A stretch of 64,000 nt of DNA, taken from Deltaproteobacteria bacterium (GTDB lineage: Bacteria; SAR324; JACQKK01). This document shows, piece after piece, positions 36,493-46,277 of the stretch (position 1 is its first letter; each line of letters opens with the position of its first letter). The stretch covers positions 434,001 through 498,000 of the forward strand of contig JAOUEW010000001.1 in the NCBI GenBank assembly GCA_029858505.1, read 5' to 3'. Under the pieces are notes generated by a model that was given only the letters and a program-made list of their open reading frames with translations, ran no database searches and had not been told where the DNA came from. The position numbers were made by a program, and so were the translations under genes.

Positions 36493-37557
36493 ATGATTCC
36501 CCCAGTCACCCCCACGGAGGTCATGGAGGATTCCGCCCCGCCCTTCCCCCCAGCGATTTTCCCCTCAGAAACCCGGCCAGACCCGATGGAGGAAACCCTG
36601 CGCCCGGCCACCCTGGGCCGCTATGTGGGGCAGACCGAAATTACCGACAACCTGCGGGTGTTTATTCAGGCGGCCCGCAACCGGGGCCAGCCCCTGGACC
36701 ATGTGCTGCTGTCTGGTCCGCCGGGGGTGGGCAAAACCACCCTGGCCCATATCTTGGCCCATGAGATGAACGCTCCCCTGCGGGCCACTTCGGGGCCAGT
36801 GCTGGAACGCCAAGGAGACCTGGCGGCTATCTTGACCAGCCTAGAGGCCGGCCAAGTGTTGTTTATTGATGAAATTCACCGCATGAGCCGCTCGGTGGAG
36901 GAAGTGCTGTACGCGGCCATGGAAGACTTCCGGTTGGATGTGATCATCGGCCAGGGGCCCATGGCCCGCACGGTCAAGTTAGACTTGCAGCCTTTCACCC
37001 TGGTGGGGGCCACCACTCGCACTGGGCTGTTGTCATCTCCCCTGCGGGACCGTTTTGGCATTCCCTGCCATTTGCGGCTGTATTCGCCGGAAGAGCTGCG
37101 AGAGATCGTCATCCGGGGGGCCCAGGTGCTGGCGGTGGCTTTGCGGCCGGGGGCGGCGGAGGTGCTGGCCGCTCGCTCTCGGGGAACCCCCCGGGTGGCG
37201 TTGCGGCTGCTGCGGCGGGTGCGGGATTTTGCCCAGGGCGAGGGTGCCATTACCCCAGAGGGAGCCGCCCACAGTCTGGACCGCTTGGGGGTGGACCGCC
37301 TGGGGCTGGAGGCCCCCCACAGGGCGCTGTTAGAGCTGATTGCCGCCAGGTTTTCTGGCGGGCCGGTGGGGTTATCCACCCTGTCGGCGGCCCTGTCAGA
37401 GGCCCGAGACACCATCGAGGAAGTAATCGAGCCGTATTTGCTGCAAGAGGGGTTGATTCAGCGCACCCCCCAGGGGCGGGTGGCCACCCCCCGGGCTTTT
37501 GCCCATTTGGGGCTGACCCCCCCGGCCCCCGTGCAACTGGGGTTCCCTGAGGGGTAA
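36493..37557 (+). CDS. ruvB: Holliday junction branch migration ATPase RuvB
   Basis: 354 residues from ATG 36493; ATG 36523 (10 residues shorter) has an equally weak ribosome site, so the start is uncertain. The core begins [16 protein letters not shown]. Walker [10 protein letters not shown], Walker B FIDEIHRM, sensor-1/arginine-finger region [18 protein letters not shown], and a C-terminal winged helix ([24 protein letters not shown]) complete the family pattern. It drives branch migration with RuvA in recombinational repair. ruvA and ruvC are not adjacent. A small GC hairpin (37596-37610) lies between it and the convergent purA. Confidence 0.97.
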   Translation: MIPPVTPTEVMEDSAPPFPPAIFPSETRPDPMEETLRPATLGRYVGQTEITDNLRVFIQAARNRGQPLDHVLLSGPPGVGKTTLAHILAHEMNAPLRATSGPVLERQGDLAAILTSLEAGQVLFIDEIHRMSRSVEEVLYAAMEDFRLDVIIGQGPMARTVKLDLQPFTLVGATTRTGLLSSPLRDRFGIPCHLRLYSPEELREIVIRGAQVLAVALRPGAAEVLAARSRGTPRVALRLLRRVRDFAQGEGAITPEGAAHSLDRLGVDRLGLEAPHRALLELIAARFSGGPVGLSTLSAALSEARDTIEEVIEPYLLQEGLIQRTPQGRVATPRAFAHLGLTPPAPVQLGFPEG

Positions 37558-37614
37558 ATGCTCCATGGCTTGGGGGGCAGGGGGGGATTTTATGGGGGGG
37601 CTTCGCCCCCAGGG

Positions 37615-38919
37615 TTAAAACAGGTCTTCCAGAAAGATGGTTTCCTCCCGGCTGGGGCCGGTGGAAATCAAAGCGATGGGCACTCCCGCCAGTTCCGACA
37701 ACCGATCCACATAGCGCCGGGCCAGTTTGGGCATGTCTTCCAGGCGGGTGATGCCCCGGGTGGAACAGGCCCACCCTGGCATCTCTTCATACACCGGGGT
37801 GATTTTTCGGCCAGATCCCCCCAGCCAATGGGGCAGGCTGTGCAGCCGGTTGCCCTGTTCGTCTTGATAGGCCACGCATACGTTCACGGAATCCAGGGTG
37901 TCCATCACGTCGAGTTTGGTGATGGCCAGGTGGGTCATGCCGTTCAGCCGGGCGGCCTGCCGCACCGCCACCCCGTCGAACCAGCCGCAGCGGCGAATGC
38001 GCCCGGTGGTGGCCCCCACTTCGTGCCCGCGCTTTTGCAGGGTTTCGGCCACGGGGGTGCCGGTCTCTTCGGTGGGGAAGGGACCCTCACCCACCCGGGT
38101 GGTGTAGGCCTTGGTGATGCCCACCACTTTTTGAATGCGGGTGGGCCCCACCCCAGACCCGGTGCAGGCCCCCCCGGCGGCGGTGGAGGAGGACGTGACA
38201 TAGGGGTAGGTGCCGTGGTCCACATCCAGCAGGGTGCCCTGGGCGCCTTCAAACATCACGTTGCGGCCTTGCTCCAGGGCCTCGTTCACCAGCAGCGAGG
38301 TATCGCAAATGAAGGGCTTGAGTTTTTCATACTGGGCGGCGGCCCCGGCCAGCACGGTGTCCACGTCGAACAACTGGTCGGAGTGGAAGTGGCTTTTCAG
38401 CAGAACGTTTTTTTCTTCCAAGATGGATTTCAGCCGCTCCCCCAGCCCCTTGCGGTTTTCCGGCAGAAAATCGCAGAACCGAACGCCGCTGCGCCCGGCT
38501 TTGTCTTCGTAGGCCGGGCCAATGCCCCGCCCGGTGGTGCCGATTTTCCCGGCCCCCTTCAGGCTTTCCCGCAGCTTATCGAAGGCTTTGTGATAGGGCA
38601 TAATCAGGTGGGCTTGGTCAGAGACCTTCAGCCGCCCCTCCACACTCACCCCGTGGTCTTTCAGGTAGCCGATTTCCTCCAGCAGGGCCGCGGGGTCAAT
38701 CACCACGCCATTGCCCAGCACGGCGGTTTTCCCTGGGTGAAAGATACCCGAGGGCACCAGATGCAGCACGTAGGTATTCCCCCCGAACACCACGGTGTGC
38801 CCGGCGTTGTTGCCCCCCTGATAGCGCACCACCAAGTCGGTCTTTCCGGTGAGCAGGTCAACGATTTTCCCCTTGCCTTCATCGCCCCATTGGGTTCCCA
38901 CAATGACTATGCTGGACAT
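37615..38919 (-). CDS. purA: Adenylosuccinate synthetase
   Basis: 434 residues from ATG 38919 (MSSIVIVGTQWGDEGKGK). Catalytic D13 and H41 (GGNNAGHTVV) and the GTP-binding GDEGKGK are in their standard positions; GRGIGPAYEDK, FEGAQGTLLDVDHGTYPYVTSS and the C-terminal STGPSREET are typical. It joins IMP and aspartate using GTP in AMP synthesis. Transcribed alone, convergent with ruvB. Confidence 0.98.
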   Translation of the reverse strand: MSSIVIVGTQWGDEGKGKIVDLLTGKTDLVVRYQGGNNAGHTVVFGGNTYVLHLVPSGIFHPGKTAVLGNGVVIDPAALLEEIGYLKDHGVSVEGRLKVSDQAHLIMPYHKAFDKLRESLKGAGKIGTTGRGIGPAYEDKAGRSGVRFCDFLPENRKGLGERLKSILEEKNVLLKSHFHSDQLFDVDTVLAGAAAQYEKLKPFICDTSLLVNEALEQGRNVMFEGAQGTLLDVDHGTYPYVTSSSTAAGGACTGSGVGPTRIQKVVGITKAYTTRVGEGPFPTEETGTPVAETLQKRGHEVGATTGRIRRCGWFDGVAVRQAARLNGMTHLAITKLDVMDTLDSVNVCVAYQDEQGNRLHSLPHWLGGSGRKITPVYEEMPGWACSTRGITRLEDMPKLARRYVDRLSELAGVPIALISTGPSREETIFLEDLF

Positions 38920-39118
38920 ATCTCTATCGGCTGGATCGGGGTGAACGTGCTTGGCTGAAAAAACAAACGTGACGGCAAACAGTTGAGCATAGCCGAATTG
39001 GGGGCGGGCTGGCAAGGCGGGCGGTACGTTCCATTTCGCACCGTCCTGCCCTATGCTGGCAGGCAAGAGAAACCCAATCGTTTACCCTTTCACTCCCCAT
39101 CCTCCCTCTAACCTTGCC

Positions 39119-41176
39119 ATGACCCTGCTGCGCGTTGAGAACCTGCACACCCACTTTGCCACGCCCAGGGGTGCGGCCCGTGGGGTAGACGGCGTGTCCT
39201 TCCGGGTAGAGGAGGGGGAAACCCTGGCCATTGTGGGGGAGTCGGGCTGCGGAAAGAGCGTGACCGCTTTGAGCCTGATGGGGTTGATTCGCCAGCCAGG
39301 CTACCACCCCCAGGGCCAAGTGTGGTTTCAGGGCCAGGACCTGTTGGCCATGAGCGAGGACGACCGGCGCCGCCTGCGGGGCAATCAAATCTCCATGATT
39401 TTTCAAGAGCCCATGACGGCCCTGAACCCGGTGTTTACCATTGGCCAGCAATTGGCCGAGCCCCTGCGGCTGCACCGGGGGATGGATGCCTTCACGGCCC
39501 GCCTCCAGGGCCAAGAGATTCTGGGGCACCTGGGCATGCCCGACCCGGAGCGGGTGTGGAAAGCCTATCCCCACCAGTTGTCGGGGGGGATGCGCCAGCG
39601 GGCCATGATTGCCATGGCTTTTGCCTGCCGCCCCCGGCTGCTGATTGCCGACGAACCCACCACGGCTTTGGATGTGACCGTGCAGGCCCAGATTCTACAC
39701 CTGATCCGCACCTTGCAGCAGGAAACGGGCATGGGGCTGGTTCTTATTACCCACGACCTGGGGGTGGTGAACCAAATGGCCGACCGGGTGATGGTGATGT
39801 ACTCCGGCAAGGGGGTGGAGGAAGGCAGCCGGGAGCAGGTGCTGGGCCAGCCCATGCACCCCTACACGCGGGGGCTGTTGGCGTCCATCCCACGGGGGGG
39901 CGGAGGCCCTTTGAACATGATTCCGGGGCGGGTGGCCCCGGCCACCGAGTTCCCCGATAGCTGCCGGTTTGCTCCCCGCTGCTCCCAGGCGGGTGAACGC
40001 TGCGCCCAGACTGAGCCGGGGCTGTTTACCTCTGCGGAAGCTTCCAGGGCTGCGGCGGCAGATCACAGGGCGGCCTGCTTTCTGTATGATCCGGTTCAGC
40101 CGTTGGCCCCCCGGGAGGACGCCCCGGCGGCCCCACCGGTTCAGGTCCCGGACCCCTTCCGTTCCTCACAAGCGGGCCCTTTGCTGGTGGTAGAAAACCT
40201 CACGGCCCATTTCCCCATTCGCAAGGGTTTCCTGCGGAAAGAAACCGGGCGGGTGCGGGCGGTGGACGGCGTGTCGTTCAGCCTGGAGGCCGGGCGCACC
40301 CTGGCCCTGGTGGGAGAATCGGGCTGCGGCAAGACCACCCTGGCCCTGAGCCTGCTGCGCCTGACCCCAGAGGCCCGGGGCCGGGTGGTGTTCCAGGGCA
40401 GTGCCGTGCTGGACTTGCCAGAGAGTCACCTGCGCCCCCTGCGGCGTTCGATGCAGGTGATTTTCCAAGATCCCTACGCGGCCCTCAACCCCCGCTTCAT
40501 GATCGGCGAAATTGTGGGGGAGGGCTTGCGCACCCACGAGCCGGGGCTGACCCCCGCGCAATTTCAACAACGCGTGGAGGAAGCCCTGGCCGAGGTGGGC
40601 CTGCCCCCCCAGGCGGCCCAACGCTATCCCCACGAGTTTTCTGGCGGCCAGCGCCAACGGGTGGCCATTGCCCGGGCCCTGGTGCTGCGGCCCTCGTTTT
40701 TGGTGCTAGACGAACCCTCCAGCGCGCTAGACGTTTCGGTGCAGGCGCAAATTTTAAACTTGTTGAAAGACCTGCAAGAGCGCCATCGGCTGGCCTATTT
40801 GTTTATTACCCACGACCTGGGGGTGGTGCGGCACTTGGCCCACGACGTGGCGGTGATGTACCTGGGGCGGGTGGTGGAACACGGTCCGGCAGAACGGGTG
40901 TTTGCCTCTCCAGTTCACCCCTACACCCAAAGTTTGCTGGCCGCCCAGCCTTCCCTCACCCTCCGCCGAGAGGGCCCCCCACCCCTGATGGGCGATGTCC
41001 CCTCTCCCTCCGACCCGCCTCCGGGCTGCCCGTTCCATCCACGCTGCGCTTTGCTGGCGGCCCAGGCCCAGGCACCCTGGGCCCCCCGCTGCCGGGGGGA
41101 ATACCCCCCCGAACGAAACGCCGCCGGGGGTGGCCCAGCCAACATCACCCATGGGGTGCGCTGCTGGGGAGAGTGA
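39119..41176 (+). CDS. Fused dipeptide/oligopeptide ABC transporter ATP-binding protein (two nucleotide-binding domains)
   Basis: 685 residues from ATG 39119. First ATPase: Walker [10 protein letters not shown], signature LSGGMRQRA, Walker [13 protein letters not shown], followed by an oligopeptide C-terminal cysteine cluster ([14 protein letters not shown]). Second ATPase: [30 protein letters not shown], with a similar tail (GCPFHPRC). This is a DppD-DppF (YejF/GsiA-type) fusion that would energise uptake of peptides, nickel or glutathione at the inner membrane. No permease or binding-protein gene is adjacent, so the rest of the transporter must be elsewhere. A strong terminator follows. Confidence 0.93.
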   Translation: MTLLRVENLHTHFATPRGAARGVDGVSFRVEEGETLAIVGESGCGKSVTALSLMGLIRQPGYHPQGQVWFQGQDLLAMSEDDRRRLRGNQISMIFQEPMTALNPVFTIGQQLAEPLRLHRGMDAFTARLQGQEILGHLGMPDPERVWKAYPHQLSGGMRQRAMIAMAFACRPRLLIADEPTTALDVTVQAQILHLIRTLQQETGMGLVLITHDLGVVNQMADRVMVMYSGKGVEEGSREQVLGQPMHPYTRGLLASIPRGGGGPLNMIPGRVAPATEFPDSCRFAPRCSQAGERCAQTEPGLFTSAEASRAAAADHRAACFLYDPVQPLAPREDAPAAPPVQVPDPFRSSQAGPLLVVENLTAHFPIRKGFLRKETGRVRAVDGVSFSLEAGRTLALVGESGCGKTTLALSLLRLTPEARGRVVFQGSAVLDLPESHLRPLRRSMQVIFQDPYAALNPRFMIGEIVGEGLRTHEPGLTPAQFQQRVEEALAEVGLPPQAAQRYPHEFSGGQRQRVAIARALVLRPSFLVLDEPSSALDVSVQAQILNLLKDLQERHRLAYLFITHDLGVVRHLAHDVAVMYLGRVVEHGPAERVFASPVHPYTQSLLAAQPSLTLRREGPPPLMGDVPSPSDPPPGCPFHPRCALLAAQAQAPWAPRCRGEYPPERNAAGGGPANITHGVRCWGE

Positions 41177-41182
41177 AAACAA

Positions 41183-41217
41183 CAAAGCCCTGGAATTTCT
41201 CCCAGGGCTTTGTGTTT
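41183..41217. terminator. Bidirectional terminator between the ABC ATPase and Sel1 genes
   Basis: Perfect 11-bp stem CAAAGCCCTGG / CCAGGGCTTTG (41183-41193 and 41202-41212) with an eight-base loop, flanked by T-rich (plus) and A-rich (giving T-rich on minus) sequence. Confidence 0.85.
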
Positions 41218-41248
41218 GTACTATCAGCATCCATCTCCCGCCCGCTGG

Positions 41249-43759
41249 TTACATCCCCAGCTCTTTCAGGGCTTTCTTGGCATTGGCGTGGCCTTGGGCC
41301 GCAGCCAGCTTCCACCAGTTGATGGCCTGGGTATCGTCCTTGTCCACCCCTTCGCCTTTGGCATACAACACGCCCAGGTTGTACTGGGCCTCGGCGTGGC
41401 CTTTTTTGGCGGCCTTGGTAAACCAGTCGGCGGCTTTGGAGTCGTCGCGAGCGGTTCCAGCACCGGTGGCGTAGGCGGCCCCCACCTGGTATTGGGCATC
41501 GGTGTAATCTTGATCGGCCGCTTTAGAGAACCACTGGAAGGCTTCGGCTTGGTCTTTGCCCACGCCTTTGCCCGAGTTCAGCGCCATGCCCAGGGAGTAT
41601 TGGGCCTTGGCGTGGTTTTGTTCTGCGGCTTTGCGGAAGTACGTGGCGGCCTCGGCTTCGTTGGCTTTAATGTCTTTGCCAATTCCCCGAGAGAGCGTAA
41701 GCCCCACGTTGTATTGGGCATCGGCAATGCCGCCCTCTGCCGCGATGCGGTACCACTTAAAGGCCTCGACCAAGTTTTGGTCCACCCCCTGGCCTTCGGT
41801 GAAGGCAAAGCCCAGGGCGTTGGCCGCCTGAGCGTGGTTTTTCTTGGCGGCTTTGGTGTACCAAGACACGGCTTTCTTGGGGTCGGCTTTGACCCCCTGA
41901 CCCTTCATGTGGGCGTAGCCCAGGTTGTATTCGGCTTCGGTGTGGTTTTGCTCGGCGGCCTTTAACCACCACGAAACGGCTCCCTCGGGGTCTTTCTTGG
42001 TGCCATCGCCAGAAGACAAGTGGGCCCCCAGATAGAACTGAGCGTCGGCCACGCCTTGGTTGGCGGCCTTGGAGTAGTAATCCACCGCCTTGGAGGCGTT
42101 CTTGCTGGTGCCGTCGCCCTGGTCGGTATGGAGGGCGAATTGGTATTGAGCCTGGGCATGGCCCTGGTTGGCGGCTTTTTCATAATACAGCACCGCTTGG
42201 TTGGGGTTCTTCGAGGTCCCCCGCCCTTCGTCGAAGTACACCCCGCACATATACTGGCCCCCGGCATGGTTTTGCCCGGCAGCCTTGATGAAGTACTTCA
42301 GGGCTTCCCGCTCATCTTGGGCCACACCTTGGCCAGCCCCCAGGGCAATGCCCAGGGAGTATTGGCCAGAGGCATCGCCCTGGTCGGCGGCCAGCCGATA
42401 CCATTTCACCCCTTCCGCTTGGTCTTTCTTCTGGCCGTGGGTTCCGTTGAAGTAAGCCGAGCCCAGGTTGTATTGGGCTTCGGCCACGCCTTTTTGAGCG
42501 GCCTTGGTCCACCAAGAAACGGCTTGGGCCGGGTCGGCTTTCAAACCGCCCATACCCGAACTGTAGGCCATGCCCAGGCGGAACATGGCGTTGGGCACGC
42601 CGGAAGCGGCGGCTTTTTGATAGAGATCCACGGCGGTTTTATCGTTTTTGGGCACCCCTTCGCCCCGCTCATAGGCCAAGCCCAAGTTGTACTGGGCCAG
42701 GTCAAAGCCCGCGTTGGCGGCGATTTGATAGTTTTCGGCGGCTTTCTTGGGGTCCTTGGGCAGCCCGCCTTTGCCTTCGGCGTACATCAGCCCCAGGCCG
42801 TAGGCGGCTTTGTTGTGGCCCTGCTTGGCCGCGGCTTGGAACCACTTCAGGGCTTCCCCATCATTCTTGGTGATGGTGGGGCCCCCAGACGACAGCAGCA
42901 CGCCCGCGTTAAACTGGGCGTCGGCCTGTCCTTTTTCGGCGGCGGCCAGATAATATTTCAGAGCGGTTTTTTCATCGGTTTTCACCCCGCGGCCTTGGGC
43001 GTAGAAATCACCCAGCAGGGCCTGGGCCCCGGCCACGCCCTGGTCGGCGGCTTTCTCCAGCCACTTCAAAGCCTGGGGGTCATTTTGGGCGGTGCCCTCT
43101 CCGGTGGCGTTGGCCAGCCCCAGGCCAAACTGCGCGTTGGCCATGCCGGCATCGGCGGGTTTTTGCCAGTAGGTCACGGCTTGCTGGGGGTTTTTAGGAA
43201 CGCCCTGGCCGTAAAACAACATAAAGCCCAGCCGGTCCATGGCCTGCAAGGTGGCGGGAGACTTGGGGTCGCCCTTGTCGGCCACCACTTGAAAATATTT
43301 GGCGGCTTCGGCTTCGTTCTTGGGGGTGCCCCGGCCGTCGGCCAGCATCACCGCCAAGTTGAGCATGCCGTCCGGCAAGCCTTTTTCTGCGGCCTTGCGG
43401 AACCACTTGACCGCTTCGGCGTCATTTTTAGCGGTGCCCCGGCCGTTGGTGTAGGCCAGCCCCAGGCTCACATAGGCGTTGGGCATGTCGGCCTCGGCCG
43501 AAGACTTGAACAGGCCAAAGGCCTTGCCCTGGTCTACGGGAACACCCTGGCCGTTGGCGTACATTTGCCCCACGATGTATTGGGCGGTTTTGTCGCCCTT
43601 GTTGGCCAGGGGGCCCAGCAATTCCATGGCTTTCTTAAAGTCTTGCTTTTGATAGGCTTGGTACCCGGCTTTCAGGTCCTGCCCCAGGGCGGTGTTGGCC
43701 GCCAGCAATAAAAACAGGGCCGCCCAAAGCCCGGCCCAATGGTTGGTTATGCGTTTCAT
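41249..43759 (-). CDS. Large secreted Sel1-repeat protein
   Basis: 836 residues. Signal peptide (HWAGLWAALFLLLAANTALG, cut near GQ), then about 22 Sel1-like repeats of 36 residues throughout, each of the form A-x-Y-x-LG-x-x-Y-x-x-G-x-G-V-x-x-D-x-x-x-A-x-x-W-x-x-K-A-A. The repeats form an alpha solenoid that mediates protein-protein contacts in the periplasm, often in signalling, secretion or envelope assembly. The repeats are highly similar in DNA, so unequal recombination could change their number. It stands alone, with an AT-rich 283-bp divergent promoter region before it. Confidence 0.93.
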   Translation of the reverse strand: MKRITNHWAGLWAALFLLLAANTALGQDLKAGYQAYQKQDFKKAMELLGPLANKGDKTAQYIVGQMYANGQGVPVDQGKAFGLFKSSAEADMPNAYVSLGLAYTNGRGTAKNDAEAVKWFRKAAEKGLPDGMLNLAVMLADGRGTPKNEAEAAKYFQVVADKGDPKSPATLQAMDRLGFMLFYGQGVPKNPQQAVTYWQKPADAGMANAQFGLGLANATGEGTAQNDPQALKWLEKAADQGVAGAQALLGDFYAQGRGVKTDEKTALKYYLAAAEKGQADAQFNAGVLLSSGGPTITKNDGEALKWFQAAAKQGHNKAAYGLGLMYAEGKGGLPKDPKKAAENYQIAANAGFDLAQYNLGLAYERGEGVPKNDKTAVDLYQKAAASGVPNAMFRLGMAYSSGMGGLKADPAQAVSWWTKAAQKGVAEAQYNLGSAYFNGTHGQKKDQAEGVKWYRLAADQGDASGQYSLGIALGAGQGVAQDEREALKYFIKAAGQNHAGGQYMCGVYFDEGRGTSKNPNQAVLYYEKAANQGHAQAQYQFALHTDQGDGTSKNASKAVDYYSKAANQGVADAQFYLGAHLSSGDGTKKDPEGAVSWWLKAAEQNHTEAEYNLGYAHMKGQGVKADPKKAVSWYTKAAKKNHAQAANALGFAFTEGQGVDQNLVEAFKWYRIAAEGGIADAQYNVGLTLSRGIGKDIKANEAEAATYFRKAAEQNHAKAQYSLGMALNSGKGVGKDQAEAFQWFSKAADQDYTDAQYQVGAAYATGAGTARDDSKAADWFTKAAKKGHAEAQYNLGVLYAKGEGVDKDDTQAINWWKLAAAQGHANAKKALKELGM

Positions 43760-44042
43760 GATGTCTTGGTCTCCTAGCCCGAAAATGGTTTCCCCCAGAT
43801 GACATCCCGCCCCCCGTGCCTAGGGAAGTTGGAATGATAAAAAAAATAGAAGGTGGAATGATAAAATATATGAATACAGGCGAAAAAAAAGATTGTTCCA
43901 CGCCATTCAAACACAATGTCACAACGGTAGAAAAAGTACAGAGGGCAATGGATTTGACTCCCCCCGGCCGTTAGATTACGGTATAAAACGAAATTTCCTC
44001 CATTTTTACCCCCCTCTTTTTTTGTCTCTTCCGTAAGAGCGC

Positions 44043-45281
44043 ATGACCATCAAACATTTGAGTGCCATTGGGTTCATTTTCTTGGCCACCTCGGCGGCCT
44101 GGATGATTTTGGGCACCAGTTTGTTCATCCGCACTGATCAGTCGGACACCACCCTGCGGGAAGAGGTGGGCCGCAACTGGGGCACCCGCCAGCAGCAACA
44201 ACCCCCCGAGATTACCGCCGTGGAGCGCCGGGAAGTGGAGGAGGGCGGCAAAAAGAAAGTGACCACCAGGGAATTTTCGGTGGACGTGGACGGTTCGGAC
44301 ATTCAGGTGGGGTTAAACCTGGAGCACCGCCAGAAGGGGCTGATGTGGTACGCGGTGTATAAGTCGGCCTTCACCGGCCGCTATGCCTTTCACAACACCT
44401 CCTCCTCTCCCCGGGTGTTCATCGTTCGGTTTCCCTTCCCATCCTCCCAGGCCATTTACGATGACTTCCGGATGACGGTGGTGAAAGGGGGAACTTGGAG
44501 CGAGGAGCCCAGCCCCCAAACCACCGGGGGTAGATGGGAGGAACGCTCTGGCATGACCGGCAAACTGACGGCCCCTGGCGGCGCCAGGATAGAGGTGGAA
44601 ATCGCCTACAAGTCTCAGGGCATGGAAAGCTGGATCTATAAGTTTGGAGACGGCGTGAGCCAGGTGAAAAACTTCAAACTGGTGATGAACACCGACTTTG
44701 AGGACATTGACTTCCCCCCCGACACCATTTCTCCGGGGCAAAAGGAAAAAACCGATTCCGGCTGGCGCCTGACCTGGGCCTACACCAGCCTGCTTTCCGG
44801 GGTGAACCTGGGGATGAAGCCCCCCGAAAAACTTCAGCCCGGCCCCATTGCCGGGCGGATCAGTTTCTTCGCGCCGGTTTCTTTGTTGTTCTTTATATTG
44901 GTGCTGTTGGTGATTGGTGTGCTGAAAGGGGTGCCATTGCATCCCATGCATTTTTTCTTTTTGTCCGGGGCGTTCTTTGCCTTTCACTTGCTGATGGCCT
45001 ACTTGGTGGACCAGGTGTCGCTGCACGTGGCGTTTTTGCTGGCGGCGGTGGTTTCGCTGGGGCTGGTGGTGAGTTACCTGCGCCGGGTGGTGGGGGGGCA
45101 TTTTGCTTTGGCCTATGCCGGGGCGGCCCAGTTTGTGTACTTGGTGTTGTTCTCCTACGCCTTCTTCTTCAAGGGGCTTACCGGTTTGGCCATTACCATT
45201 GGGGCCATTCTCACCCTGTTCGTGCTGATGCAGACCACCGCCAAGGTGGACTGGGACAAGGTGTTCCAGCGGAAGGGATGA
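44043..45281 (+). CDS. Inner-membrane protein resembling CreD
   Basis: 412 residues. An N-terminal transmembrane anchor (IGFIFLATSAAWMILG) is followed by a large periplasmic domain (about 30-285) and a C-terminal cluster of about five helices (from PVSLLFFILVLLVIGVLKGV). The layout and the segment HPMHFFFLSGAFFAFHLLMAYLVDQ, with an aromatic-rich helix after HPM, recall the CreD family, whose function is obscure but linked to envelope stress. Divergent from the Sel1 gene. Its stop is six bases from the convergent nuclease gene. Confidence 0.65.
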   Translation: MTIKHLSAIGFIFLATSAAWMILGTSLFIRTDQSDTTLREEVGRNWGTRQQQQPPEITAVERREVEEGGKKKVTTREFSVDVDGSDIQVGLNLEHRQKGLMWYAVYKSAFTGRYAFHNTSSSPRVFIVRFPFPSSQAIYDDFRMTVVKGGTWSEEPSPQTTGGRWEERSGMTGKLTAPGGARIEVEIAYKSQGMESWIYKFGDGVSQVKNFKLVMNTDFEDIDFPPDTISPGQKEKTDSGWRLTWAYTSLLSGVNLGMKPPEKLQPGPIAGRISFFAPVSLLFFILVLLVIGVLKGVPLHPMHFFFLSGAFFAFHLLMAYLVDQVSLHVAFLLAAVVSLGLVVSYLRRVVGGHFALAYAGAAQFVYLVLFSYAFFFKGLTGLAITIGAILTLFVLMQTTAKVDWDKVFQRKG

Positions 45282-45287
45282 AGGGGC

Positions 45288-46121
45288 TTATCCCGCTTGG
45301 GGGATGGTGTGGGCCGCCGACTGAGCGGGTGGGGCCGAGGACTGCCAAGTCTGGGTTCCATCGGGGGCGGGCTGCCAATGCCCCAGGGGGGCGGTAAATT
45401 GGGCCACCACCGGCAGGTGATCCGACAATCCCCGCCAAGCCGAGGCCGCCGCTACCTGTACCTGTTGCAAATCTAACCCGCCAAAATACAGGTGATCCAG
45501 GGGGAACAGCGGCAGGCGGCTGTGCCAAGTTAAGCGCTGGCGGCGAGACAGCGCGGCCAGGGCGTCGGTGAGGGGCCACTGGGCCTGGATGGTGTGCCGC
45601 AGCCGCCCCGACCAGTCGTTGAAATCTCCCGCCACAATCACCGGGCTGCCGGGGGCCACATGGCTTTGGATGACCTCTCGCAGCAAGCCCACCTGCACTT
45701 TGCGCTGGCGCTGGTTCAACCCAAAGTGGGTGTTGATGAGGTGCAGCGGGCAGCGGTTCACCTCCACCCGGGTGTACAGGGCCCCCCTGCGTTCGATCCG
45801 GTTGGTGGAAATATTGTAGTTGGTGAACACGGTGAGGGGAAAGCGAGACAGGGTGGCGTTGCCGTAATGCCCCCGTGGGGTGGAATTGTTGGGGGAGTAG
45901 GCCAAGTGCATGCCCAGGTGGGCCGCCAGCCGTTCACCCTGGCCCCAGCCAGTTTCGCTGTGGGGGTGATAAACCTCTTGCAGCAACACAAGGTCGGGGG
46001 ATTCCCCCTTTAGGGCGTCCTCGAGCCGCTCCATCCCTCCCCAGGAAAAGTGGTCGCCCAGGCCCTTTCGCATGTTGAACGACACCATTCGCAAGGCGGG
46101 GCTTGAACCAGGGGGTTCCAT
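45288..46121 (-). CDS. Endonuclease/exonuclease/phosphatase family protein
   Basis: 277 residues. The EEP fold is shown by LRMVSFNMRKG (metal-binding Asn), LVLLQEVY (catalytic Glu), NTHFGLNQRQR, VIVAGDFNDW (metal-binding Asp and Asn) and SDHLPVVAQF (terminal Asp-His). There is no clear signal peptide. Members hydrolyse DNA, RNA, phosphoinositides or sphingomyelin; the closest layout is that of YbhP/YafD-like bacterial proteins. Substrate not readable. Start could also be the ATG at 46088. Confidence 0.9.
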   Translation of the reverse strand: MEPPGSSPALRMVSFNMRKGLGDHFSWGGMERLEDALKGESPDLVLLQEVYHPHSETGWGQGERLAAHLGMHLAYSPNNSTPRGHYGNATLSRFPLTVFTNYNISTNRIERRGALYTRVEVNRCPLHLINTHFGLNQRQRKVQVGLLREVIQSHVAPGSPVIVAGDFNDWSGRLRHTIQAQWPLTDALAALSRRQRLTWHSRLPLFPLDHLYFGGLDLQQVQVAAASAWRGLSDHLPVVAQFTAPLGHWQPAPDGTQTWQSSAPPAQSAAHTIPQAG

Positions 46122-46277
46122 GGGCGGGCTCCAAGACGGGTCAGGTGGATTTCACGTTCCACCGTCATGTTATCATCCCAGGGAGGAAAAGTCTCCTTTC
46201 CATCCACCCGGTTTTTGCAGTAGGATTTCTCTCGTCCCTTCCACTTTTATTCACTCCCATTTCATGGGCCTGCCGCC

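Noticed and set aside
37590-37612. Terminator between ruvB and purA
   Set aside because: A GGGGGC-ttc-GCCCCC hairpin exists but no T-run follows on either strand, so it is noted only in the ruvB entry.
42020-43711. Long plus-strand frame opposite the Sel1 gene
   Set aside because: It is the antisense image of the 36-residue repeats; the minus frame has a signal peptide and canonical Sel1 motifs.
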